A stretch of DNA of 64,000 bases from an uncultured Eubacteriales bacterium (GCA_949292785.1 CASFBK010000002.1:248001-312000); one strand, 5' to 3'. Shown: positions 1-8,468, numbered from the stretch's first letter. The notes: a model not told the origin generated them from the letters alone. Translations and numbers: made by a program.

Positions 1-15
1 TTTAGAGTTAAACTA

Positions 16-44
16 TTGACATCTCCCCACATAAATGATAAAAT
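16..44 (+). promoter_or_regulatory. Promoter of the TetR gene
   Basis: A consensus -35 box TTGACA (16-21) and a -10 box TAAAAT (39-44) are separated by 17 bases. The last two bases of the -10 box start the palindrome described in the next entry, so a bound repressor would block this promoter. Confidence 0.8.
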
Positions 45-62
45 GCAAGCAATTACTTGCAT
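43..62. promoter_or_regulatory. Palindromic operator, probably for the adjacent TetR regulator
   Basis: ATGCAAG (43-49) and CTTGCAT (56-62) form an inverted repeat around a 6-base centre containing AATT. It begins at the -10 box and runs into the ribosome-site region of the TetR gene, the usual place for autorepression. A related sequence lies at 694-714 before the acetolactate synthase gene. The binding protein is inferred. Confidence 0.6.
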
Positions 63-74
63 GGAGGGATTACA

Positions 75-647
75 TTGGACGATACAAGTCAAAAAATAGT
101 GGATGCAGCCATGTCCTTAATTAGAGATAAGGGATATGTAGCAACAACAACAAAGGAAATCGCAAAAAAAGCAGGTGTAAATGAATGTACACTGTTCCGC
201 AAATTTCAGAGTAAAAAAGACATTGTTCTACAAGGTGTAAATCAGGCAGAATGGAGAGCTAACGTAACACCAGAGATTTTTTCAGACGTTAAATGGATCT
301 TGCAAGAAGATTTAGAAATGTTTATGAGAGCGTATATGGAAAGAATGACGCCGGATTTTGTGAATCTGTCCATAGGATTAAGAGCGCCACAGATATACGA
401 AGAAACGGCGCCCCTTATTATGAAAGTGCCTCAGGCGTTTCTATCGTTACTGATAGATTATTTTCAAAAAATGTATGAGCAGGGGAAGATACCGCAACAC
501 AATTTTGAAACCCTGGCAATGACAATATTTTCATCTACATTTGGATATACATTTTTAGCAGCATCCTTTGATAAAGATTTGATGGATATTGATAAAGAGA
601 CATATATAAAAAATAGTGTAGAACTATTTATAAAAGGACTTATGTAA
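75..647 (+). CDS. TetR/AcrR-family transcriptional regulator
   Basis: This is a dimeric repressor with an N-terminal TetR helix-turn-helix (roughly residues 6-50) containing the typical TTTKEIAKKAGVNECTLFRKF-type recognition region. The C-terminal two thirds is helical and diverse, as expected for the ligand-binding part. The reading frame opens at a TTG at 57, but GGAGGG (63-68) sits six bases before a second TTG at 75, so 75 is preferred (190 residues). It lies directly behind a consensus promoter and palindrome and is probably autoregulated. A 16/20-base copy of the palindrome before the next gene suggests it also controls acetolactate synthase. The inducer cannot be read from the sequence. 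Confidence 0.85.
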   Translation: MDDTSQKIVDAAMSLIRDKGYVATTTKEIAKKAGVNECTLFRKFQSKKDIVLQGVNQAEWRANVTPEIFSDVKWILQEDLEMFMRAYMERMTPDFVNLSIGLRAPQIYEETAPLIMKVPQAFLSLLIDYFQKMYEQGKIPQHNFETLAMTIFSSTFGYTFLAASFDKDLMDIDKETYIKNSVELFIKGLM

Positions 648-652
648 AAAAA

Positions 653-678
653 CGGTACTGTCCATTTTGGCAGTACCG
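653..678 (-). terminator. Hairpin with a T tract only on the minus strand
   Basis: CGGTACTG (653-660) and CAGTACCG (671-678) make a strong stem, flanked by A runs on both plus-strand sides. It therefore has terminator shape only for transcription on the minus strand, where no convincing gene exists. It overlaps the possible -35 element of the next gene. Confidence 0.4.
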
Positions 679-714
679 AAAAAAATAAACAGGATGCAAG
701 CAAGCACATGCAAT
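667..714 (+). promoter_or_regulatory. Weak promoter and second TetR-type operator before ilvB
   Basis: TTGGCA (667-672), 17 bases, then a poor -10 CAGGAT (690-695). At 694-714 a sequence starting ATGCAAGCAA matches the 43-62 palindrome at about 16 of 20 positions, and starts at the last two bases of the -10 box exactly as at the TetR promoter. The shared geometry is the main support. Confidence 0.45.
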
Positions 715-737
715 CAACGATTATACGGAGGTTTTTT

Positions 738-2471
738 ATGCAGATTACAGGAGCAGAGTTATTTGTAAAAGCGTTACAGGAGGAAAAGGTGGATACGTTA
801 TTTGCATATCCAGGAGGTCAGGTAATAGACTTGTTTGATGCGCTTTATGATGTGCAGGGAATGGAAATTATTATGCCAAGACATGAACAGGGATTAGTTC
901 ATGCTGCAGATGGTTACGCGCGTTCCACAGGGAAAGTTGGGGTATGTTTAGTAACCAGTGGACCGGGAGCAACGAATCTTGTGACAGGAATTGCAACAGC
1001 AAATTATGATAGTGTTCCGTTGGTATGTTTTACAGGGCAGGTACCAACTCCTCTTATAGGGAAGGATGCTTTTCAGGAAGTTGATATAGTAAAAATCACA
1101 AAAAGTATTTGCAAATATGCAGTAACGGTGAGAAAAAGAGAAGAACTGGCAGCAATTATAAAGAAAGCTTTTTACATTGCAAAAACGGGAAAGCCTGGTG
1201 TTGTAGTAGTTGATTTGCCGAAAGATATCCAGCGTGCATATGGTAGTGACGAATATCCCACAAAAGCTGATATAAGAGAAGCTACATCTGATACTATAAT
1301 CCCTTCAGAACAGATTAAAAAAGCATTGGAGGTTCTACATAATTCACAGAAACCAGTTTTTCTTATTGGCGGCGGTGTTCATATCTCAAATGCAAGTAAG
1401 GAAATGAAACAGTTGGCAGAAGTAATGGGAGTTCCGGTTGTCACAACAATTATGGGAAAAGGAGCAATTCCCACGAGTCATGAATTATATATTGGAAATC
1501 TTGGAATTCATGGTAGTTATGCTGCCAACATAGCAATTAGTAATTGTGATGTACTATTTTCCATAGGAACAAGATTTAATGATCGAATAACAGGAAATAT
1601 AGAAGAATTTGCGCCTAACGCAACGGTGATTCATATTGATATTGATTCTGCTGCCATATCAAGAAATATTGCAGCTCATGTGCCGGTTGTGGCGGATGCG
1701 AAAATGGCAATCTCTGAACTACTAAAAGGAGCCACCCCCTTACACCTAGATGAATGGAGAGACCAGATTGAACAGTGGAAAAGGAAATATCCAATCAGGA
1801 TGAAAGAGGAAGGGGTAACACCGCAAAAGATTATAGAAAGTATTAACACTATTTTTGATGATGTAATTGTTACCACAGATGTAGGACAAAACCAACTGTG
1901 GACGACACAGTTTCTTGAAATAACGGAACATAAGAAGCTAATAACCTCAGGAGGTCTTGGTACAATGGGCTTCGGACTTCCTTCAGCAATCGGTGCGAAA
2001 GTCGGAAATCCAAAGAGAACGGTGATTGCTATTTCAGGAGATGGCGGGATGCAAATGAATATTCAGGAATTGGCAACTGCAATAGTATATGAATTGCCGA
2101 TTATCATCTGCATTTTGAATAATGGATACTTGGGAAATGTCCGGCAGTGGCAGGAAATGTTCTTTGCAAAAAGATATTCCGGTACATGCATGCGCTACCG
2201 AAAAAGCTGTGACAAGAATTGTAATATGCTAGGTGAAAAATGTCCGGAATATACACCGGATTTTATCAGACTGGCAGAGAACTATGGCGCAAAAGCTGTT
2301 CGGGTAACAAAGGAAGAGGAAATAGAAGCAGCGTTTGCTTTTGCGAAGAAGAATCAAAAGGCGCCTATAGTCATTGAATTTATAATTGACCGGGAAGCCA
2401 ATGTTATGCCTATTGTTCCACCGGAAAATGCTTTAAAGGATATGATAATGGAAAGGAAAAAGAGAAAATGA
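738..2471 (+). CDS. ilvB: Acetolactate synthase large (catalytic) subunit
   Basis: This thiamine-diphosphate enzyme condenses two pyruvates to acetolactate, or pyruvate and 2-ketobutyrate, in branched-chain amino acid synthesis. The N-terminal pyrimidine-binding domain carries the RHEQ motif with the catalytic Glu near residue 50. The C-terminal domain has the GDGGMQMN motif and downstream Asn of the thiamine-diphosphate fold. GGAGG at 727-731 selects the ATG at 738 over an in-frame ATG at 708, giving 577 residues. Residues 484-502 hold four Cys (484, 491, 495, 502), an insertion familiar from clostridial homologues. No regulatory small subunit gene (ilvN) follows, so the gene stands alone. 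A catabolic acetolactate synthase is the main alternative. Confidence 0.9.
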   Translation: MQITGAELFVKALQEEKVDTLFAYPGGQVIDLFDALYDVQGMEIIMPRHEQGLVHAADGYARSTGKVGVCLVTSGPGATNLVTGIATANYDSVPLVCFTGQVPTPLIGKDAFQEVDIVKITKSICKYAVTVRKREELAAIIKKAFYIAKTGKPGVVVVDLPKDIQRAYGSDEYPTKADIREATSDTIIPSEQIKKALEVLHNSQKPVFLIGGGVHISNASKEMKQLAEVMGVPVVTTIMGKGAIPTSHELYIGNLGIHGSYAANIAISNCDVLFSIGTRFNDRITGNIEEFAPNATVIHIDIDSAAISRNIAAHVPVVADAKMAISELLKGATPLHLDEWRDQIEQWKRKYPIRMKEEGVTPQKIIESINTIFDDVIVTTDVGQNQLWTTQFLEITEHKKLITSGGLGTMGFGLPSAIGAKVGNPKRTVIAISGDGGMQMNIQELATAIVYELPIIICILNNGYLGNVRQWQEMFFAKRYSGTCMRYRKSCDKNCNMLGEKCPEYTPDFIRLAENYGAKAVRVTKEEEIEAAFAFAKKNQKAPIVIEFIIDREANVMPIVPPENALKDMIMERKKRK

Positions 2472-2738
2472 GTTGTTTGATTTTGTGGTAGAAGGATTAC
2501 AACAAAAAATGTGAATTAGCAGTGGTTTTAATAGATTGAAAACAGAAAAATGAAAAGGTAAAAATTTGTTGAAAAAATATGGATTTGAGAGCTATTTCGT
2601 ATATAAGGATTAAAGTAAATAATAAAGTTGATTTTGTAGGGAGTATATGGATATTTAAAAGTAATAAGAAATAGTTGCTTATAAAGAAACTTTGTTATAA
2701 GATATAGGTAAAAAATTATAGACGAAAGGATAAAGGTA
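2472..2738. other. AT-rich intergenic stretch
   Basis: These 267 bases separate ilvB from the MazG-like gene. They are clearly richer in A+T than ilvB. I see no open frame with a ribosome site and no hairpin followed by a T tract. The base shift marks the left edge of the island that ends near 6435. Confidence 0.5.
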
Positions 2739-3092
2739 ATGTGTGATATAATAGAACTTCAAAATAAGATAAAATGTTTCTGTGAAGAAAGAGAATGGGA
2801 TCTGTTTCACAATCCAAAAGACCTTGCAATAGGAATTTCAACAGAAGCAAATGAATTGTTGGATTTATTCCGATTTAAAGATGAAACACAGATGGTTAAA
2901 ATGCTACAGAACGCAGAAAATAGGCAGATGATATCGGAAGAACTGGCAGATGTTCTTTTTTTTGTTTTGCGTTTTGCACAGAAATATAAATTTGATTTAA
3001 AGCAATGCTTAGAAGAAAAATTGGATAAGAATGAAAGAAAATATCCATCAGAAAAGGTAAAAGGAAGAAATTTAAAATATACAGAATATTAG
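2739..3092 (+). CDS. MazG-like nucleotide pyrophosphohydrolase
   Basis: A 117-residue all-alpha NTP pyrophosphohydrolase of the MazG/dCTPase type, which cleaves nucleoside triphosphates to monophosphate and pyrophosphate. The Mg-binding signature is visible: EANELLDLFR around residue 36 supplies the first acidic pair, EELADVLFFVLRF around residue 68 the second, and KNERKYP near residue 95 matches the conserved C-terminal strip. An AAAGG lies upstream of the ATG. The next gene, a GIY-YIG/DUF2075 helicase-like protein, starts 13 bases after the stop, so the two are almost certainly co-transcribed. Housekeeping nucleotide clean-up is the conservative role. A role in phage defence through nucleotide depletion is an inference from the partner. 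Confidence 0.85.
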   Translation: MCDIIELQNKIKCFCEEREWDLFHNPKDLAIGISTEANELLDLFRFKDETQMVKMLQNAENRQMISEELADVLFFVLRFAQKYKFDLKQCLEEKLDKNERKYPSEKVKGRNLKYTEY

Positions 3093-3105
3093 GGATGATA
3101 TTAAT

Positions 3106-4695
3106 ATGTTTACGATAAAGGACGAGAAATTTAAGAAAGAGAACTATGGTGAAGAAGAATGGATGGAAAATTGGCCAATAATATATATGTTGGAAAATGA
3201 TAAGAAAATATATATTGGTCAGACAAATTCAGCAAATCGGAGAATGAATCAGCATAAAAAAAGTGAAGAAAAGAAAATTTTTTCTAAAGTCCATTTCATT
3301 TATTCTGAAGAGATGAATTTATCAGTAACATTAGAATATGAGTCGCAGTTAATTCAATTAATTGCAGCAGATGAAAAATATAGTGTAACAAATAGAAATG
3401 CTGGAAGTTATGGGAATGATTATTTTCAACGTAACCAATACGAGGAAAAATTTTCAGAATTATGGCATCAACTTAAAGAAAAAGGAATTGTGGAACATGA
3501 GATTGTAGAAATAAAAAATTCTGACTTGTTTAAGTATTCCCCGTATAAGAAATTAAATGAGAGTCAACATTTATCAGTTTCAGAAATTTGGAATTATCTT
3601 AAATTGAATGAAAAGCAGACAATTATTGTGAAGGGAATGCCAGGAAGCGGAAAGACAATAGTTGCAGTGTTTCTTATGAGGATGCTTAAAACTAATAGTC
3701 TTTTTGGTGGAAAGAAAATTAAATTGGTAATACCACAAACTTCTCTTAGAAAGACATTAAAAAGGGTATTTCGTAATATAGATGGATTACGGCCAGGAGA
3801 TATCATAGGACCAACAGAAGTTGTAAAGGATGAATATGATATTTTGTTGGTTGATGAGGCACATAGACTCCATAAAAAGAAAAATATTGTAAATAATAAG
3901 TCACATAATGATGTAAATAAGATGCTGGGATTGCCTAAAGGTGCAGATCAGTTAGATTGGATATTAAAAAAGTCTAAAAGTGCAGTATTGTTTTATGATA
4001 AGAAGCAAGTGATAGGTCCTTCAGGAATAGAAGAAGAACTTCTTGTATTAAAAAATGAAGTCAATGCAAAATTTTACAATCGATTGTTACGTTATTATGA
4101 ACTTTCTACTCAAATGAGGGTTCTTGGAGGAAATGGCTACATAGAATATGTGGATAGCCTTTTAAATGGAAAGATACAGAAAAAAGAGAGTTTTAAAGAT
4201 TACGACTTTAAAATTGTAAATACATATAAGGAATTTGTTTCATTATATGGAGAATTTTCTAAAAAATATGAATTGTGCAGAATGGTTGCAGGATTTGCGT
4301 GGCCATGGAAAAGTAAAAAAGATAAATCAATAAAAGACATAAAAATAGATGGTATTGCTAGAATGTGGAATAATCGTACGGAGGACTGGATTGGGAGTAA
4401 AACGTCTATTGATGAAATTGGGTGTATACATTCAGTACAAGGCTACGATTTAAATTATGCTTTTGTTATTATAGGTAATGACTTGAGATATGATAAAGTA
4501 AATCATAAAATATATTGTGATAGAGATTCTTTTTATGATGTGTATGGAAAGAAGTCAACTTCAAATGAGGAAGTGCTTGAATATATAAAGAACGCTTATT
4601 ATGTTCTTATGACTAGAGGAATATGTGGAACGTATTTATATGTATGTGATAAGGATTTACGAGAATATATGCAACAATATATTGATAGTATTTAA
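3106..4695 (+). CDS. GIY-YIG nuclease domain fused to DUF2075 helicase-like ATPase
   Basis: A two-domain protein of 529 residues. Residues 24-115 look like a GIY-YIG endonuclease fold: IIY (25-27), YIG (36-38), Arg/His in RRMNQH (45-50), a Glu-containing helix, and TNRNAG at the end. Residues about 150-529 form a DUF2075 P-loop ATPase related to superfamily 1 helicases: Walker A GMPGSGKT (177-184), Walker B LLVDEAH ending near 253, and a late motif HSVQGYDLNYAFVI. It would couple nucleic-acid cutting with ATP-driven remodelling. It forms an operon with the MazG-like gene in an AT-rich island. The ribosome site is weak, and Met20 is an alternative start. Function is not established; a defence role is inferred. 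Confidence 0.8.
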   Translation: MFTIKDEKFKKENYGEEEWMENWPIIYMLENDKKIYIGQTNSANRRMNQHKKSEEKKIFSKVHFIYSEEMNLSVTLEYESQLIQLIAADEKYSVTNRNAGSYGNDYFQRNQYEEKFSELWHQLKEKGIVEHEIVEIKNSDLFKYSPYKKLNESQHLSVSEIWNYLKLNEKQTIIVKGMPGSGKTIVAVFLMRMLKTNSLFGGKKIKLVIPQTSLRKTLKRVFRNIDGLRPGDIIGPTEVVKDEYDILLVDEAHRLHKKKNIVNNKSHNDVNKMLGLPKGADQLDWILKKSKSAVLFYDKKQVIGPSGIEEELLVLKNEVNAKFYNRLLRYYELSTQMRVLGGNGYIEYVDSLLNGKIQKKESFKDYDFKIVNTYKEFVSLYGEFSKKYELCRMVAGFAWPWKSKKDKSIKDIKIDGIARMWNNRTEDWIGSKTSIDEIGCIHSVQGYDLNYAFVIIGNDLRYDKVNHKIYCDRDSFYDVYGKKSTSNEEVLEYIKNAYYVLMTRGICGTYLYVCDKDLREYMQQYIDSI

Positions 4696-4849
4696 TTTTA
4701 GAATACAATTATCGGGGAAGGGATTAGTAAAGCTAGGTATATGATGTGTAATTAATTATCGTACTAAATAAAAAAATATTATAACAGACTGTTTTTATAT
4801 ACTTTTTGTTGATAGAATTGAGTCATAAAAAGGAAAGGAGACTAGTAAT

Positions 4850-5161
4850 ATGAAAAATGAGATACAATCACTATTTGATGCTGCAACTGAGATTGAAACT
4901 ATTGGAGGTGTTGAGTTAGAAAAAATAAAAACAGTACTTGAACAAATAGTAAATTTGTGTGATGAATATGGAAAATATAGACCAGAGTTTTTTCAATATT
5001 CAGATGGTAATTATATTCGTATTATGACGAATATAGCATTTGATTATGTGTGTGACTTAATGGAGAATATGGAGGATATATCTCAATTTTTATATGGCAC
5101 TTGTTGGAGCAAAGAAAACAATAAGCACTTAGAGAATAATATTTTAAAAGAAGTTGCCTGA
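4850..5161 (+). CDS. Hypothetical small acidic protein
   Basis: A 103-residue protein that I do not recognise. It has an excellent ribosome site (AGGAAAGGAG before the ATG) and no signal peptide or membrane segment. The sequence is acidic, predicted mostly helical, and carries Cys residues in a WSK-flanked tail. It lies about 150 bases downstream of the DUF2075 gene in the same AT-rich stretch and on the same strand, so it could belong to that island. The length and ribosome site argue for a real gene. No motif supports a specific role, and antitoxin or immunity-protein guesses would be unsupported. Confidence 0.6.
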   Translation: MKNEIQSLFDAATEIETIGGVELEKIKTVLEQIVNLCDEYGKYRPEFFQYSDGNYIRIMTNIAFDYVCDLMENMEDISQFLYGTCWSKENNKHLENNILKEVA

Positions 5162-5620
5162 TATACGGATAAGTTTATGGATTTTGTTTGCTGGAGTTTT
5201 TGTATATTTTTTGGACGATACAAAAATAAATATTAATCTATAATATAGGATATGTATCAATAGTTTATTTGAATAATATTATTATTTAATTTTTGAGTTA
5301 AAGGAGTAGTAAGGCATTTCAAATTTTCTTAATTTAGTTCGATAGTGATGGTGAATCGAAATGATTAACATTACTTTGAATAAGTCATAAAAAGGGTAAA
5401 GTAACAACCTTGAGTGGAAGTAAATTCTTTTTCTCAAGGTTGCTTTTTATAAGCGATATATTAAAAAAATATGAAAATCCCCTCAATTTTAAGCATTAGA
5501 AACAATAACGATACAAGCAATTTGTAAAATGCATAAAACGTATAATAAAAATTCTTAAAGTATGCGGATATTCTTTTCTTCTTTATTTTTGTAATATTAA
5601 GAACAAAGAAGTAATAGAAT
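5162..5620. other. 459-base AT-rich noncoding stretch
   Basis: The only clear element is the terminator at 5405-5448. An imperfect hairpin (TTTTTGTA near 5197 pairing with TACAAAAA near 5218) lacks a T tract. No open frame with a ribosome site was found. The stretch ends where the decayed sigma-like gene begins. Confidence 0.5.
5405..5448 (+). terminator. Rho-independent terminator
   Basis: A perfect 10-bp stem, CAACCTTGAG (5405-5414) with CTCAAGGTTG (5433-5442), is followed by CTTTTT. It would end transcription from the island genes upstream. Confidence 0.85.
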
Positions 5621-6435
5621 ATGGATTACCAAGATATTGATTTTTCAACAATGGGACATGAAGTTTGCCTCAATGGTAAATTTTTGCAGGAAATAAAAAA
5701 AGTAATCAATGATGCAATGGTATGTGTGGATTATATGGAAGATGGTCGAGTAATAACAAGAAGAAATAGAATAACTTGAGTATGGGATATCAGCAAGATA
5801 TATTGTTGAGTAAAATTTGGAAAAGATGCGTGGTTAGGAATTTTACGGGAAGCACAAAGTGTATCCATGCCTAGAAATATTTCACAAAGTGAAAAACGAG
5901 TAAGAAAAAAATTGAGTAATCATTGCGGGGGTTATCCATACATGAAATCACACAGGTAAATAGGTTTATTTATAATATGTATGTCAAGTTTGGACAAGGC
6001 ATGAATGAAGAGGAATTTAGTGGAAATTCATGGGTGGCATATATGGAGGCTAGAAAGAAGTATAGTTATGAACTGGCATCTACACAATATTGGTGCGATA
6101 TTGAAAAAATAATGTGGGAGAAAATTAATGAATACAAGCAATATAGGAATCGAATATATTGTTTAAATGCAAATTTATCATTAGACCAGACCTGGGGAGA
6201 AGCTAAAGAGAGCATAGGTTCTTTATTTTTTCCAGCTCAAGGAAACTTTGTAAATGGAGTTGTATTTTGGGATTATGTAAATCGTTTAGAAAATAAAAAA
6301 GCAAGGATTATTCGCCTGATAACCCAACGGGAAGATGATGGTGATATTATGGAACAGTTACATATGCCGTTTGATGAGTATCATCAATTAAAGTTGGAAA
6401 TACGGGAAGATATGCAAGGGTATTTTGAATTTTGA
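5621..6435 (+). pseudogene. Decayed sigma-70-like gene (two stops and one frameshift)
   Basis: Reading frame 2 from the ATG at 5621 is interrupted by TGA at 5777 and TGA at 5807, yet continues with sensible sequence (KDAWLGILREAQ, then RKKLSNHCGG). At the G run 5927-5931 the frame shifts, and an open frame of 170 codons (opening at TTG 5923) runs to 6435. Adding one G to that run would join CGG to LSIHEIT. The 3' part resembles small sigma-factor-like proteins of mobile elements in Lachnospiraceae: a region-2-like part (MNEEEFSGNSW), a linker with SLDQ, and a region-4-like helix-turn-helix near the end (IIRLITQREDDGDIMEQL). The family match is from memory and moderate. The remaining 170-codon frame might still be expressed. 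It probably marks an old mobile element. Confidence 0.6.
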
Positions 6436-6507
6436 AAACCCACATTTCGCCCCTCTAAGTGACAAATCTGTACACTCGCAGTGGTAGCCACCTCCCACTA
6501 AATTGTT

Positions 6508-6513
6508 TATAAT
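6508..6513 (+). promoter_or_regulatory. Probable -10 box of the XRE/DUF5680 gene
   Basis: TATAAT lies 25 bases before the ATG at 6533. No good -35 box is present at the right distance; instead AGTGG (6480-6484) and CCACT (6495-6499) form an inverted repeat there, which could be an operator. Confidence 0.4.
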
Positions 6514-6532
6514 ATATCCAGAGGTGGTCAAT

Positions 6533-7207
6533 ATGAAATTAGAAGAAAAATTACAATTACTACGCAAACAAAAAGGCTATTCCCAAGAACAGTTAGCAGA
6601 TAAATTAGGAATCGCCCGACAGACAATCAGCAAATGGGAAAATGGTCAGGCAATTCCCGAACTACCGGGACTAATCTGTCTAAGTGAATTGTATGGAGTA
6701 ACCATTGACAGAATCGTAAAAGAAGATGACGAATGTAATATCTCTTTGAGCCAAAAAGCAGACATAGATATAACAGCAGTCATTCCCTTCTTAATAAGTG
6801 CGAAAAAACATACATATGCCGGAAATGGCAGCAACGCAAAGGCATCCAGAGTTGCTTCCCATGATTTCTCTTATCAGGAAAAGGATTTCTTATATTATGA
6901 CACTTATCTGGGCGGAGAAAAGTTCTCAGGTGAGGAAGCGGTGTGGTTTCATGAAAAACCCATCTGGACAATGAATTATTGCGGTCGGGTGACAGGAGCC
7001 AATTTTAATGCAGATTTTTTGAAAGAAGCATTATTCCATGTTCCAAAGGATATGCCCTATCGTGGTCCTGCAATTTATACAAAGGGAGATTACCATTATC
7101 ATTGCAAGGTGGATGGTGAGTTTGTCTGGTATCAGGGATATGAGGAAATATTCTATTCAGGCGAAAAAATATATGAGTGCTTTTTTCATGGTGGAGAGAT
7201 AAGATAG
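6533..7207 (+). CDS. XRE-family regulator with C-terminal DUF5680 domain
   Basis: The N-terminal 60 residues are a Cro/C1-type helix-turn-helix (RKQKGYSQEQLADKLGIARQ, then TISKWENGQ), a cytoplasmic DNA-binding module. Residues about 85-224 match the DUF5680 domain, rich in aromatic residues and Gly and ending in an EIFYSGEKIYECFFHGG segment; its ligand is unknown. GAGGTGG at 6521-6527 selects the ATG at 6533 over the longer frame from 6503, giving 224 residues. It stands alone between the decayed sigma-like gene and another XRE gene. XRE-DUF5680 proteins are common in Firmicutes, and target and effector cannot be inferred. Confidence 0.85.
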   Translation: MKLEEKLQLLRKQKGYSQEQLADKLGIARQTISKWENGQAIPELPGLICLSELYGVTIDRIVKEDDECNISLSQKADIDITAVIPFLISAKKHTYAGNGSNAKASRVASHDFSYQEKDFLYYDTYLGGEKFSGEEAVWFHEKPIWTMNYCGRVTGANFNADFLKEALFHVPKDMPYRGPAIYTKGDYHYHCKVDGEFVWYQGYEEIFYSGEKIYECFFHGGEIR

Positions 7208-7370
7208 ATGAAGGTTATTGAAAAAATGAATAACTGGCAAGTTAAAAATATGAACAATAGTTAATTTTCTTGAATAATATTTAACGGACCTTCAGTTGTT
7301 GGATTAGTATTTGTTTGTTATGATTGTATTAGCAAAGGCCGATGCAAAAATAGCACAAGGAGATGTTTCT

Positions 7371-8408
7371 ATGTCATTAGGAAAAGTAATTCGAAAATAC
7401 AGAAAAATCAAAAATCTGACACAGGAAGAAATGGCAGTCCGGCTTGGAGTAACTGCTCCGGCAGTGAATAAATGGGAAAATGAAAATTCTTATCCGGATA
7501 TTACGCTTTTAGCCCCCATTGCCAGATTGTTGGATATTTCATTAGACACGCTATTGTCATTCCGTGAAGATTTGACAGAGGAGGAGATAAACGAAATTAT
7601 TTGTGAAGCCGATTTAAAATTAAAAGAAAACTCATATGCTGAGGCTTTTGCGTGGGCAAAGAAAAAGCTGGAACAATATCCAAATTGCGAGCAGTTAATT
7701 TTGAATATTGCGGTTATTTTCGACGCTCAGCGTATGGTGCAGGAAATTTCAAATGAAGCGGAATATGATGAATATTTATGTTCTTTATATATCCGTGCAT
7801 TAGACAGTGACGAGGAAGCAATACGTATTCGGGCAGCCGATTCACTGGTTGGATTTTATATGAGGAAAAAACAGTACGAGAAAGCGGAAAAATACCTGGA
7901 ATATTTCTCTATACAAAATCCGGAGCGAAAAAGAAAACAGGCTCAAATTTATGCTGAAACCGGACGGGTACAAGAAGCGTATAAGGCATATGAAGAACTT
8001 TTGTTTTCAGATTATCAAAGAGTAAGTATGGAACTTCATGGAGTGTATGTGCTTGCGTTGCAGGAAAATAACAGGGAAAAAGCCCACAGTCTTGTCGCTA
8101 AGCAAGAGGAAATGGCAAGATGTTTTGAAATGGGGAAATATTACGAGGTTTCCAGCAGGCTTGAACTTGCCACAATGGAAAAAGATGCGGATACGGTGCT
8201 TGCCACAATGAAAGAAATGCTTTCTGGTATAGGGCAAATTGGAGATTTCAGAAATGCACCGCTTTATGAGCATATGGAGTTTAAAGAGATGAAAGAAGAA
8301 TTTTTAGCAGAAATAAGAGAAAATCTTCTGAAATGTTTTCGCGATGAGGAAAGCTTTGGTTTTTTGAAAGATAATAAGAGGTGGGCGGAACTGGTAAACG
8401 GAGAATAA
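7371..8408 (+). CDS. XRE-family regulator with TPR-like C-terminal region
   Basis: Residues 1-62 are a Cro/C1-type helix-turn-helix (KNLTQEEMAVRLGVTAPAV, NKWENENSYPDI). The rest is helical, with repeated helix pairs such as YEKAEKYLEYFSIQNPE and VQEAYKAYEELL that look like tetratricopeptide-type repeats, a common peptide- or protein-sensing arrangement. AAGGAGAT at 7357-7364 sits six bases before the ATG at 7371, so the frame from 7311 is an artefact; the product has 345 residues. It is followed by a strong terminator and forms a single-gene unit. The regulated genes are unknown. Confidence 0.85.
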   Translation: MSLGKVIRKYRKIKNLTQEEMAVRLGVTAPAVNKWENENSYPDITLLAPIARLLDISLDTLLSFREDLTEEEINEIICEADLKLKENSYAEAFAWAKKKLEQYPNCEQLILNIAVIFDAQRMVQEISNEAEYDEYLCSLYIRALDSDEEAIRIRAADSLVGFYMRKKQYEKAEKYLEYFSIQNPERKRKQAQIYAETGRVQEAYKAYEELLFSDYQRVSMELHGVYVLALQENNREKAHSLVAKQEEMARCFEMGKYYEVSSRLELATMEKDADTVLATMKEMLSGIGQIGDFRNAPLYEHMEFKEMKEEFLAEIRENLLKCFRDEESFGFLKDNKRWAELVNGE

Positions 8409-8444
8409 CGGTCTTATGAAATTTAAAAAGAAAACAGAAAGTGT

Positions 8445-8468
8445 GGGGCAAGTAATTGCCCCTTTTTT
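8445..8468 (+). terminator. Rho-independent terminator after the XRE/TPR gene
   Basis: GGGGCAA (8445-8451) pairs with TTGCCCC (8456-8462) around a four-base loop, followed by six T. Confidence 0.9.

Noticed and set aside
653-678. Terminator for the TetR gene
   Set aside because: The stem is followed by A, not T, on the plus strand, so it cannot be a standard terminator for that gene.
2739-3092. Small regulatory subunit of acetolactate synthase
   Set aside because: The sequence has MazG-type acidic motifs and no ACT domain.
5197-5225. Terminator hairpin after the unknown 103-residue gene
   Set aside because: The arms TTTTTGTA/TACAAAAA pair, but no T tract follows on the plus strand.
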